Assembly (NCBI GenBank): GCA_029204225.1
Contig: CM055109.1
Span: 27,916,861-27,980,860 of the forward strand
Reading direction: 5' to 3'
Length of the DNA: 64,000 bases
Origin: Diphasiastrum complanatum
Taxonomy: Eukaryota; Streptophyta; Lycopodiopsida; Lycopodiales; Lycopodiaceae
A program made the position numbers and the translations under genes. Below, piece by piece: positions 18,147-31,000 of the stretch. Below the pieces are notes generated by a model that saw only the letters and a program-made list of their open reading frames with translations, was not told the DNA's origin and did no database searches. Within the stretch, counting starts at the first letter, position 1, and the number at the start of each line of letters is the position of its first letter.

Positions 18147-21100
18147 AAACCCCAAATGGCTAATTTCAGGCTCCACAGCTAATGTCTCTAAATCTTTCAA
18201 GTTTCTCTTTTGGTGATTCTTGTGTACATACACCAACAACTTAATTATTTGTGTCACAATACTACAGCTCAATCTACCTAATTTGATGAACAGTTGATTC
18301 ACCTTGACGTTCTTTGTCCTGACCTGCAAAACAGGATATTTCGTGACTTGCATGCAGCTTTGGTTGTGATAATGTATGATTGTGGGTGCTACATGTTGGA
18401 GATCTTCAAGGAGATTTTGCAACTAGATAGTTTCACAAACCACATTCATCATTGTCCAACATTCTGCTTGTGGAGAATAACGCCATGGTCGACTGCTTCC
18501 TGGTGTAATCCTATAGCTATTATTCGTTTTGGTCAACACAGACCATTTCGTGATTTATTGCGTCTTTGATGTACCTTAAAATCCTCCTAGCCGCTTTTCA
18601 ATGCACCTCTTAGGCTTACTCATAAATGGACTCGCTACTTATATAGCATATACAATGCCCGGATGTATAGTAGTCAAAGGAATCAGACTTTCAACAAGCT
18701 GACTACACAATGTTTCAAATTTTTTTGGGTGGCACTTCATATTTTCACCAGTTCTTTTCTTTTACGAACCAAAACAGCTCCCTAGTTTTATTGTTTATAC
18801 TCCTCTTGCTTACTCCATTGTCACTTTTCTTCTTTTACTACTCCCAATGTATGTGGCTCAGCACTTTGAGAAATGGTAGGGCATAGTTTGCTTCATACCT
18901 TTCACTCTGCTGCTATTGCTGCTGCTGTTGTTACCTTGTCATTCTTGTTCCTCATGTCTTCAATTATTTCTCATTTTCCCCCTTTGATTGTTTTCATACC
19001 ATCTTGATAATCTCTTAACAGGTGGAAGGAAGAGACCATCTGTCCCATGGTGTAGCATTATATTTCTCTTTCTAGACTCTTCTTGTGCCTCTCACTCCCT
19101 TACTACCTTTTCTTTGCCCTTTGTCTGTTTCTTCTGGTTTTGCAGATGGATTGCATTCCGTTCATTTTTATCTTTGCCTTTGATTACACGCCATCAACTA
19201 ACACATCCCTACTTATAGCAACTCTCTCAGCTTGCAAATCATCAAACCTCTATGCTTTGTATTTTTCTCCGTACCCAAAAGAAATGAACTTCTTAGCTTT
19301 ATTATCTAACTTCTATTAGGTGTCTGCAATGCGTACGCTACACTCCCAATTTCCTCTTGCTAAGTTGTGATGGCTTCTTCCAGTGTTCAGTTTTAAGAAG
19401 TTGTTGTACAGCTCTTGTTTATTAGATAGATTAAGTTAATTAATAGTTCAGCCCATATCCTTTAAGAACTTGTTCTACCTTTATCAGACCGACTTCTAGC
19501 AGTTTCCATTATAGTCCTGTTATTTGGTTCAAATACACCATAATCTTAATGTGTCTCAGGTGTGGCAAGGTCTACTTTACTGCCATTGATGAACTCATCA
19601 TAAGCGTACTCAAGTGTACTCACCACCGTTCTCGCGTAATATTTTAAGGACTTCCAACTTATGCTTTAAAAAATAGACCCATAGCCTCCTTGAGTAGTCA
19701 TCTCCCAATGTCATAAATTATGTCCCCCTATAGACATAATTTGGGTATAAACACTTTATGCTCGAACCTTGGGAAATCTTTGCGTGTGGTGTTTGCCTAA
19801 CACATGCTTTCCAACCTTTAGGACGGAACTTTCTATCAAACAAGCATTCAACCATATTTTTTTTTCAAGGCCTACAGATTTTGATAGTCTGAACACCCAT
19901 ATTTCTCATGCCTAAGCTCTTCTTGTGATCCAGCAATAAAGGTGCATGGTCCTTCTGACTCCTGAGCAGTGGCATGCAATCTGTAGAAACTTCCCTTTTG
20001 ATACCTTTCACTAGTAACATGCAGTTGTTAGTCACATCCTTAGCCAAAAATTTAATTTCATCAAATTTTACTTGGTTCTGGTAGGTAATGACCCCAAGTA
20101 AAGTCAACTTTTTAGTTAAGTAGGAATTACAACACATCTTTTATGATTCTTACTTCACCAGCATGCAACTCGACAAAATTTCTCCCAGGCACCTTGAATA
20201 TTGAAAACATACCTGCAAGATGAAAGTTTTGACCACTATTCAAAGCACTCTTTCTGGGGTGTCATATTGTTATGATGCTCCAAATTAATATAGCACCCTC
20301 CTTTTATGTCTAGTAAGCAATGAGAAGTAATCACATGATACATAACTTCATCGTCCTTTTCTGTGATTTTTTCAACAAATTGGTTAGACCTGCTAGTGCT
20401 AGGATGATAAGTGATACACTCCCTGGATAGTTGTTGCTTGACCTCCTTTCTTGCACGTAACCATGTTGCTGTCCTTGCCTTGCTGGGGCCTTGCTCTTCT
20501 CTATTGAAACTACTTACTCTTTCATCTAAATACCTGTTCCGAATAACTTCATCTTTTGCAAGGTTATGTCTCCTAGTTTATTCATGCAATCAAAAATCTT
20601 TTAACAGCTCAAAGTTTGGAGGCCTCTCTTGCACATTTGGTGTCATAAGAAAGTCTTGATATGCATATGATTAACCATTTAATCACCAACACCAAATCAT
20701 CCTCAAATGCTAAAAGTTAGGGCCATCAGCTTTGCATATTAAGAAAGGCAAGCTCTCAACCACTCTCCATCATTGCTTATGTAACTTGCAGTAGAACGGT
20801 ATTGAATATCTCAAAGGAAATTTATACCTAGGCTAAACTTCTTACAATCAAACAAGCATTTTACCGCCAAATTCTCGGGGCCGAACTAGAGCTTCAATTC
20901 GACTGGTGTGGCTGCTACCAGGAATCACTTGGGGTGTCCTATCAAGCCAAGTAGATTAGACTTCTTTGCTTCCAACACCCAACCCGAAGTCGTAAGGGCT
21001 CCTCAACTGCTATCCAGACATGCAGGTTATGCCTGGATCTGTGCCTTCTTACTGAAAGTGCGCCCCTCCAGTAATTTACAGTCATTTCAGAGGTAAAGTT

Positions 21101-21269
21101 TCCAAAAAACCTAGCTTAGAATAGGAACAGCAAATCAACTGCCTAGCGTGCAAAACCCCTGGGTATTGCTGATATGTGTTTTGTGTGCAGAAGGAAAATT
21201 CACCTCTGCCTAGTAATGGTAGCAACTAGCATGCACAGGCTCACAAAAACAGATACAGCTCTGATGCCC

Positions 21270-21912
21270 TGTAGGAAATAAATAACGTATGCATGCAACA
21301 TTGGTCGTACAGTCATATGGCACGATAAAATAATGATAGATAAAGCAGAACCCTACTAAAAGGATGTAACTCAAACTACAATCAGCTTGAATTGGAAATC
21401 AAAGTACAGATACAACACATCTGACCCATCTGGACTTCCTCACAGCTATGTTAGATGCTAAACCAATCTCCTTAAGCCACATTGCAAAAGGTGACTTGCA
21501 TAATTGCAAGCTACACAAGTTGGGGAATGAATTTAGGTGCGCCATCCCCCTCCCACCTGCTCCACCTCCCCACCTCCATAGTAGAATAGGATGGTGGTAG
21601 GCCCACCAACCTAGAGAGGGGCCAACTAGGTACTCCACTAACCAAGGTACTAAGCTCTTCCATACATATTAATACTGACTGATAGTTAATGTTGACCATG
21701 TGCATACAACATCTAAATGCTTCTTGGTTTCCAAGGGGAGGCTCGAACCTGGGACCAAAGAAACTTTGGAAGCCAAGCCAACCAACTGAGCCAACCCCGT
21801 TGGATACATACAACATCTAAATGGCACAATGGCCAATTGAACAACCTCGTCACCTAGAATTGAGCCATGGGGGTACGAAGTACAAGGTTATTAACATAAA
21901 ATAGACCTCTGA
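21270..21912 (-). repeat. 5' LTR of the copia relic, interrupted by a SINE
   Basis: Starts TGTAGGAAA next to the primer-binding site. It holds the 87-bp tRNA-like insertion and one extra copy of its target site. The far end is approximate. Confidence 0.5.
21720..21806 (-). mobile_element. tRNA-derived SINE-like insertion with 17-bp target-site duplication
   Basis: The 17-base sequence CATACAACATCTAAATG occurs perfectly at 21703-21719 and 21807-21823, bracketing an 87-bp insert. Read on the minus strand the insert contains TGGCTCAGTTGG, matching an RNA polymerase III A box, and GGTTCGAGCCT about 45 bases later, matching a B box (GGTTCGANNCC). This is the head of a tRNA-derived SINE or tRNA retropseudogene, inserted in the LTR after the copia element arrived. 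It is short for a plant SINE and may be truncated. There is no CCA end and no poly(A) tail, only AAGAAG at its minus-strand 3' end. Confidence 0.8.
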
Positions 21913-22608
21913 AATGCATCAGTCTCTACTACGATTCTCTAAGTGTCTGTTTCTTCTTCAACAGGAAAGACCCAACTCAGCCATGATCAAGGTAGCGCTT
22001 AAAAGGAAAAAAATGTATGATGCACCAATACGGTACAGATGAATCAAGTATGATAAACATTATAATCCAAAAATGATGACTCTTGAAAGAATTTTAAAGA
22101 ACCTAGACACTGCTAATTGCTGTCAAAATGCTTACCCAGAACTTTTTTCCATATTTTTTACTTCCATTTCTTTCCTTCCAGACCGGTCAATTGAATGACA
22201 CCATCAGAAGAATAGTCAAAATAGTCTGGAGCCACTTTACAAGAGACGACTATGCCATTCAGCCACCGCTCTCAAACATTGAAGTACTCCTAGACAGATT
22301 GCCATCACTAGGTTTGGAACTCTAGATAGTCTGTCGGTGTCTATTTCCACCATTGTCAACATGTTGGAAGCACTGTGGAACTGAAACTGACTAACACCAT
22401 ATATATACAATGCACTACAATGCACTGTGCAGGTTAAGCAGCTTTGAGTAACGAGTTGCAGAAAACTTCATATGTTTGTGCATGCCTTTGAGGTGAAATT
22501 CTGAAGCTCTTGAACAACTGACTTTCTCACATTCACCTAATTAAGATGGACGTTGCCATAAAACGACACTAGTGCAGCCTTGAGAAACACGCATATGAAT
22601 GTTACAGA
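21913..22608. other. 3' flank of the JmjC gene
   Basis: Region between the copia relic and the stop codon of the minus-strand gene. It must include the gene's 3' UTR. I saw no convincing AATAAA on the minus strand close to the stop, so the transcript end is not placed. Confidence 0.4.
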
Positions 22609-25010
22609 TCACCTCTTATCTGCTCTCAACCGCTTAATCTCCACCACAGCCTGACTTGCAGCATGTACAATCATGTTCTTTACCTGATGAATGCACAACC
22701 CAGATTTTCAATGTGTAGGATTTAGAACTTAAGCCATCTTAACATTAACTATCTGCACAACTGCAAAGGTGGCACAGCTCCGGATGAAGCAAAGCAGAAT
22801 CAGTGGAAGGAAATCACCGAAGCACTTAGAAAATGCGAAGCCAACCTGAAGCTTATCCTCGTTAGCATGATGATATCTTGGAAGTAAACGATACTCCTCA
22901 GTAACACGTAGAGACTCTTGCAAGTTTTCAGGTGAAACAAAATCCAGTGCTACCTTTGTACAAGACTGTTTCTTCAACCAAAAGAATGGGTTACAAAGTG
23001 CAGAATAAGAAAATCTTCCCATGAAAGTTGCATCGAAAGCAGAAAAAAGGTGTTTACCTAATATAAAAATTATCTCATGGTTCATGGTTAGAATACCTAA
23101 GCACATTAGGTATCACATGAAATGCAGCATGCTGATAATATTTGCACTACTATGCATAAAAAGTGCACTCAAATGAGCAATACACAGGATAGAAGTGTGA
23201 TAAAAACATGTATCATAAATATTAAATCATCCTGTCAAAAAGCCTCTCATACATAACACAACTGGATTGAAATGCAAAAGAAACTTGACTTGTACATGAA
23301 AGGGGCAGAAGATGCAAAACTAAATGATTACATTCAATCTGCTCTTCTAAAGAAAAGGAGGCTGCAATCCCAGAGAAGTAAATAACACTCGCACCTTTAG
23401 ATTTCTGACTTGGTAAGGACAACCAGCAGGAATAAAAACTGCTTCACCTAGATTTTGTTCAAAGGTCCACGCTTCAACCTCTGAGAATTAACCAACCCAA
23501 TAAACTTCAGAACATGCCTCACAATAGAGAGAGTCACTAAAAAGAGAGATTTGCAACCTGATCCCATATGATACACAGCTTTCGGCAAAAATCAGTTGTA
23601 AAATCATGCATAGTTTTTTCTTTCACTTACGGAACTCCTCCTTCAACTTCTTTTTATGCTCGCCATTCAAAAACAGCAATTGATCATGTATTGGATGCAC
23701 TATCTGCAGACAAATTAAGCCATAGTGCAGACAAATTAAGCCACACAATCAAATCTCTTGAAACTTGATCTCGCAAAAAAGCCTTGAAAGCAAGAATCAC
23801 ATTAACTAAATCTAAACACCTTTCTTAACTAAATCTAAATATGCTTTCTCTTGTGGTTCCAGGTGTAAATGTAACAAATCAGGCAGTACTAACAATACTT
23901 GCCTCATTGGCCTCGTGATGATTGAAATCTTTAGAATATTTTTCCAAATATTCTTGCAGTTTAGGTACATCTTGTCGTCGAAAAACATCCCATACTGCAC
24001 CTCCATGTGTAGTCACTTTACTACCTCCACTAACAGCAGCACTACTATCATCTGATTCACTTGCATATGCTAACTCATTCGGACGACTTTCTTGTTCGCT
24101 TGAATCATGCTGTTCTAGGCTTGTTTCCTCATGTGAACATGATGGCAAATCTTTTGATTTAAGAGCAGTTTTTACTTCCCATCGTCCTTTTTCTGTTCCA
24201 AAAACTGGATTATTCAAGAACGAGCTTTGAGATGTGGGAGCACCTTTCCTACCGGTCTCATCATCACTTAACTCAAGTGCTACATGAAGCTCAACATCTT
24301 CAGGAATTTTATGACCACGAGCAATGGAGTTTATATGGACACCTATTTCACCAACTTTGGTGCACTTTTTTGATTGTTGGTGATCTAATGCTTCACCAGT
24401 AGAACCAGTACCTTGCAAAGCTTTGTTTCCTGCTTCAAGTCTTTCACGAGAGCGGTGAGCTTGTTTCCATTGCCATGGAGTAAGTTTGGCTTCTGATGTG
24501 TGCAAAAGCACACAGACCTGTATAGTGCCCATATGGGAAAAGTATGAGAGGCACAATCTAATATTCTATTCCACACTTTTAAGCACAAGAGAAGCTACAA
24601 AAAGATGTCAATTGAACAATGATTTATGAAAAACATTAAAAGCTTTTGCTTCACAAGGAAACAGATGAGGACAGAGGTCATACCATATCAGATGCACCAC
24701 ATTGCAACTTGGTCACGGAATCTCCAATGCCAAGCTCTTCAGAAACTCCATACGTAATGTAAGATTTTGGACCCAAATCAGGCTTAGCTGCTCCTTCTGG
24801 AAACTTGGCAGCCAAATTCAGGATGCCTTTTCTAGGATGTGTATATTCAGCAAAGGGAATACCCGCGATGAATTCAGCACAATGACGAGGAAGCTTTTCC
24901 TCAAATACATTACTGGGCGGCCAATCTAATTTCATCATTTTTGGCCAACTGTTATGATCCATGTATCCCACTTCATATCCTCTTAGAAATTCATAAATGC
25001 TAACATCAAC
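22609..25010 (-). CDS. Exons 9-14 of the JmjC gene: JmjC core
   Basis: Six exons encode [12 protein letters not shown]..., [70 protein letters not shown] and [12 protein letters not shown], in the order seen in KDM3 JmjC domains. The stop is TGA at 22611-22609. The Fe-binding positions are substituted (see findings). An acidic, Ser-rich stretch of about 100 residues in exon 10 is inserted between the two halves of the fold, which is usual in this group. Confidence 0.87.
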
Positions 25011-28000
25011 CTGTACCAATTGCTGTCAGACTCGATTTTGAGGTATTTGACTTTCAAGACACTAAGATATGCTACGTGAGGTTTGATTCTATGAGAATAA
25101 ACAACATAAAATAAATTACAACATAATTGCTTGAAACAAAACATGATCAGCACTAGAAATAATAATAAACATTGACAAATTATTCCAGCATAAAAGTTCT
25201 TAACCATCAAGCATCAAATATCGTCTCAGCATTACCCTAACAAAAGTTGCTATTCGCTTTTTTAGACAATCTAAAACTTACAATTACAAGAGAGCAAACA
25301 ATTCATCTAACATCAATGATATAGATCTCAAAGCATAACTTGAACAAGTACACCTATAGTATATAACTCCACATGAGATTCTATGAAGTCCAAAACTTCA
25401 AAATTACACAATTTCAGCTACAAGATTCCAAAACAAAGTAAACTTGAAGCTGCCAGCTTGAGAAAGTAAGACTCACCTCTCGCCCATCAAAACAGTCAAC
25501 TGCTGTGACCAACTTCGATTCATCATGCACATAACGCCTTGCGAACTCTTGTGTTGCTCTCCACAAGTCCATAGGTTCCCAACATACATCGCTAACAGCA
25601 GTAAGCACATCCTTGACAATTACAGGCTCTCCACGAACCCAATGCCTTTGGAAATGTTCTAATTCTTTGTATTTAGCGTCATGACAATGTGGAGTGTAAA
25701 TAAAGTTATCATTTGTGTTGCTTCTTTGAGCTGCCAATCGGAATGAAGGTAAGTCCTTTCCAGAGCTGGCCGAACTTCCAGCATCACAAATTGTGCATGC
25801 TTCAACTTCAGATTTGAAAAGATACACATCAGAATCGATAAAACTTTCAACCTCTTTCACAAGATTCTCGAGATAATTTGCTCTATGCAGAGTCTTCAGG
25901 ATCAGTAAAGGTGATCCACATCCTCTTTCTGCTGGAGCACAGGGTATGCTGCTGTCTTTATTTGTCCTCCAGACAGCTGACTGACTCGCACCTTGAGCAA
26001 TGTCTACTTCAACCTTATTGGAACCAGAGGCACCAAAAGCTTCTGGCGTCGGCTTCCCTAATGATTCATCATGTTCACTGCAAGTTAAAAGATTTTCTAC
26101 AGAACCTTTGTCTGGTAGAATTCGATCAACCACTTCACTTATCAGCTGTTGTCCAAGTAATTCTGGAGATGGAACTAGATTTTGTACTCCTGGCTGTTTC
26201 CCTTGACGCAGCTCCTGACAGCATGTGAGGCAGAGATCATAGTCGCAGTCAGGGCAGCTTCTGTGAAAGTCCACAATAGAAGTGCCGCAGTTATCACTGT
26301 CAAAAGAACCACAGGCATAGCCCGTCATCACATACATTAAACCTCAAAGAAAATTTTCTTAAAAAAGCCCTTTAAGTCTACCAGCACAGAATACCTACAT
26401 TCATTGGCAAGCCCAACGTAGTTTTGGGAACATGGGTCTCATAAAAAAACAGGGAAGTAGAAGCAAAAAGAGAACATGAGGAACGTCATATCATCGCAAG
26501 GTAAACAAACAAAAATGCCTTTGCAATAGTTCATATACTGGAAAGAGAATGATTAAGAAAAATAGCTATATTCATATGAAGGAGAAAACCTTAGAATGGT
26601 TGATAGGTGTACACAATGGAAATCAATTTCCCATAACACTTCCTGAACTAGTAGGAGTTACTATAAATTCAATCCCCTATAATCCATGTACAAATGCATC
26701 GAACAATCGTTATTCTTCTCTAGAAGAACTAAGGATGCCCAAGATGAACTACTTGGCTGAATCTCTTATCCACTTAAATGATTTGTCAAATCTCTTTCTA
26801 ACTCTTCCTCGTCTACACAACTTCATCAATAAAGAGGTGATCTAGCAGAGAAGCTTTTATATCATCTAGTCATCTACTAGGTGGGAAGCTACTGGGTAAA
26901 TGATCAACAAACATATCATCAACTCCATCCAGCAATACCCTTAACTCTTTCTCTTCATATTTGATGAAACTGCACAACACATCATCAAAAACAAAGAAAG
27001 CGATACTTGACACTCATTATTGTTGATAGGTTCTCCAAATTTTGTACTGTAAATAACTAAGCTACTCAGGACCCCCTACTCTCCATGCAACTCCACACAA
27101 CTTCCATTTTGCTTTCAGGAATGGATATTCCAGAGGGCCGAGGCCAAGAAACACATCAGCTCCATCCAAATGTATGATTTGAAAATCCAATTAATCTTGA
27201 TAAACCTAACATTGGAACCTTGGTCCTTATAGCACTATATGGTTGATGATACCATGTACTTGCACTTTCATGCATCTTATAATTTTCGACTAAACCCAAA
27301 TTCGCAAAATTATGGATAGCCCCATCATCAACTATGACAGATACCATCTTATCTTTCATCTTGTGATGTGTTTGAACTAGATCGTGTGGCCCATACTCCG
27401 GTTGGTGAAGCCATTGAAATGGCTAGGGCAAGCTAAGCAATACGTACTTTCCTCATATAAATCCAAATTCATTGACCTTTGAAGTAGAAGGAAAATGCAA
27501 AGTCTGCACGCTATGCACTTCTGTGGACAATTCCCCACCTTCCTTATACTTGGAACATTTTTTTGGCATAATGCATTTTACCAAGCACTTAAAGGCAACT
27601 CCTCCTAATGAGCCCTATAGAACTTTCATTTCTATGTTTTATACATTTGTGAATCCATTGCTCTCGAGCTACTGAAAAAAGCAAACCAGTTGGTGCGTAC
27701 AACAATGCTCCTCTACCTACCTCCATAGGAACAATCTCTTAGGAACCATTCCACCTACATTGAGGAATTGTTCACTGACTCAATTCTGAGTAAGACTTCC
27801 GTAAACATTGGCACATCTCCTAGGTAAAACTTGACAAAGGATGTTGTCAAGTGCTACCTTCACCTTTTCCTTCTGCTTGGGTGTGCGAGGAGACTTCTCA
27901 AATGCTCGATGAGCCATGGGAGATGTTGACTTTCATTTCAAGGCCTGCTACATCTGGAAAGGATCATTTTGTGAAAAGTCTTTTTAACCAGCTTGACCAG

Positions 28001-31000
28001 ACTTCCCATATCCTTCTTTTGGAGCCGCTTCAGCTCTAGGATGCACATTGCCTTTTTAGTTGAGAGCCATAGCAACTGCCTCTTCCAACGTCTTGCACCC
28101 TTCATTAAAAACAAGCAATGCTTCTCGAAGAACGAAAATAAACTTGTGCACACGACAAGCCACTCTGCAATCTCCTCTAGTATCTTAATAAGTACCTCTT
28201 TGTACCTAATAGCATACTCCTGCAAACTATAGTGCCTTTGACGATGCAAAATCCAAGCATCCGTAGCACGTCCATAATCGCACTCCCACCGAACTCCCAC
28301 CAAATAATTTGAAAAGACCCTAGTAGAAGACGAGAGTGATTTTGAATTCATTTTTTGATAGCAAATTAGAATTGAGGTTCATTGTAATTATGGTTCTGAT
28401 TGCCCAAATAGATAGCAAATTGGTGGCCTAAAAAAGAATCCAAAAGGGAAAATCAGCACCAACAGTACTGCTGAATTTAGGACGATCCTAAAGTAGTTCC
28501 TGATAACACAATAGAATATGTCCTATTCACTCCAGATAGAATTCGGGACGTAGCAATGCAAAATATAGATATCCTGAGAGGCCATCAAAAAAATTTCAGT
28601 GTCCACGAGTGCAAACCTGAAAGCTAATACTAAGTGCCATCACACTAGTGTCACCAGTAAGTAGTCAAGCGCACCTCTTGGCATTATTACCATTTAATAG
28701 CAAGCAATCACCTTCGTACTCCGAAATGGACAGGTTTGTAACTTTGTGCAGTGTATTATGTACAAAAAATTGGCATACAGAGCCTGATCCAACAGCCATA
28801 TATCAATATTTGCTTTACGTATCCCATCAGCTCGATGAAACTTGAGAACGAACAGTTGCTGAGCATTGCACCATAGACTCAAACTTCTTCAATTTGTTTC
28901 AAAGCTATTCAAGTTCTTAATTGATTTGCAAATGTCAGCATTGAATATCCCATATTTGTTAGTCTATTTAGCCTGCAGCTGCAATGGTATAATTCTGGGT
29001 GCCAACTTTGTAGAATGATAACCAATGGAAAATAAGCAATGTCAAATAACACCCCAAAATGCCAAAGTCAAATATGATCTTAACTCAGGCTTACTATCAA
29101 CTAGTGAAATCTTACAAGACCTCCAAGCATTCAAAAAATAGCTAGATTCCTTAACACCTTTAGAAAGTGATTTTTGCCTACTGAACACTAAGCCTGAGCC
29201 CTGAATTAGACTTGGAGCCAGTATGCAAGCTTTCATAGGCGATTGAGTACCGTCCATCTAACTTAGAGCTTAAAACAACACTGAAATGAAGCCTACGCAT
29301 ACCAGAGAACACAATCATCTCTGCCTATTGGTGCACGAGCCAGCTTTGTGATAGGGGCTCCTGCAAAAACAAATTCTGTTTGTAAGGGACATGCACGTAG
29401 ATAGCTGGTAACAGTATGAAATAGCTGCAAGTCAAACTCATACACTGGTGCTAATGTATGTACACTTATTTGCAAGACATCCGAGTAATGAGCATAAAAT
29501 ACAAGAAAACTGCATATTGAACCTCGCAAAGTACTCTCGAGCTCCAACTCCAACCGCTGAACTTCATTTAACTGTTTCAAAAATGGAAGGATAATTCCTA
29601 GCATATAATGAAGGCACTTCAAACGCTCCACCTTACTCATGTGAACCTCCTCCTGGTCAAGAAAAATAAAATATTGCTAAGCAACGAGATATATCATGGA
29701 AAACTTCGTATAACTTTTAACATCCATCAAATTGAACTCACTTTTGTATGTCGTTTTAAACGAAGACATGATTTGCATACACATCTGCCACGACAGAAGG
29801 GGCATGCTTTTTTTATTTCCTGTTCTGACAAGTCAGGATACCTGAACCAACAGCATTTCCCACACCAATATAGAAGTCAATCCATTATCAGGAAGGGAAA
29901 GATACAAAGCAAATGATAAGGATGAAGCTGAAAGGACAAGGGCAAAAGGGAGAAAAAATTGTTGTAGCAACCAATAAACCACCACTTGTTCAATCTAGCT
30001 TCGCATAACAGCAATATGAGTTTTATGTACCATCTAGTGAGACAGCAAAGACAGTATCGTCTTCGGTTACACTTTGAGCAGAATACAATTGCTCCTTTGT
30101 CATTTCTCTGACATTGATGACACAACTTTCCTTGCTCAAGCTTTGTCGTGTCACCGTCAGGGCTACACTTCGTCTGCCCTTTACCCTACATAAGTGCGCA
30201 ATGTGAATGAATGGGCCACTCCCAGTACAATTAACTATTCACTGCTTTGAGAAACCTACGAAGAGCACAATTGTTACAGACGCAGGAACAGAATTTCAAA
30301 CTTGAAATTTTACCACATGGTTAGGGCTCAAGTGATCACTGATTAACGGGCCTTTTTGATTCAATGTCTTTGAATTCACGGACAGAGTATCAGTTTTATT
30401 ACTTGGAATACTGATATTTAAACTCTTCTGTACAAGTGGACTTGATGACTGAGGTAACAACTTTTTTAAGGCCTTTTCATGCAAGTTGCTACTGGGAGAT
30501 TCACTCCTGTTCAGTTCCTCAGTTGTGATGCCAAAATCAGAAGGTTGAAACTTTGCCTTGCCATTTGTGACTCTCACAAAAGCGGATCCCTTATTCATCT
30601 GCTGCCTTTTTTGAGCAGCTACAAGCTGCAAAAGGTGTTTTTGACACCTCCTTCCACCTGGGATTGCATAAGCTGTGCAGCGCCAAGACCTACCATCTGA
30701 TCTGATGCAACGAAGTTCATCTGGAGGCAAATCGACGCTTGCAACTTTTTTACGTCCTCTGCCATGGGTCTTCTCTGAAGTGTCAGACAAGCCTTCTGTC
30801 TTTTTGTTGCCATGACCAACAGGAGATCCGTCTGCGATATCTGAAACAGTAATCTTTTCCTTCTGAAACTCAGAAAGCCTCTCCCTCACAAGACTAATGG
30901 AACTATCATTGTGAACCCGGGGACCATTTCCATTCATCTCCTTAGATTGTGAAGACTTCCTCAGCTCCTTATCCTCTTTCCCATCTGAGCTGTAACTGTG

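Larger units (their letters stand above)
17669..21912 (-). mobile_element. Degenerate copia retrotransposon (minus strand)
   Basis: Diverged LTR-like ends start TGTAGGAA at 17669 and 21270. They share scattered blocks such as CAGCTATGTTA, TTGCAAGCTA and GAGCCATGGGGG. Immediately left of 21270, positions 21258-21269 read on the minus strand as GGGCATCAGAGC, a decayed tRNA-Met primer-binding site. Pol remnants occur on the minus strand in the expected order: integrase-like LWVYFLKHK...ENGGEYT (about 19590-19700), reverse-transcriptase C-terminal ARRILRYIK (about 18555-18600), and RNase H HNQSCMQVTKYPV with RTK (about 18290-18400). A purine-rich stretch near 18147-18160 precedes the LTR at 17669-18146. 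Frames are broken throughout. The right LTR end (about 21912) is approximate because it is interrupted by a SINE. Confidence 0.7.

Noticed and set aside
23922-24230. 102-codon plus frame opposite exon 10
   Set aside because: Shadow of the coding exon on the minus strand. The same holds for plus frames at 25878-26228, 30479-30700 and 31538-31723.
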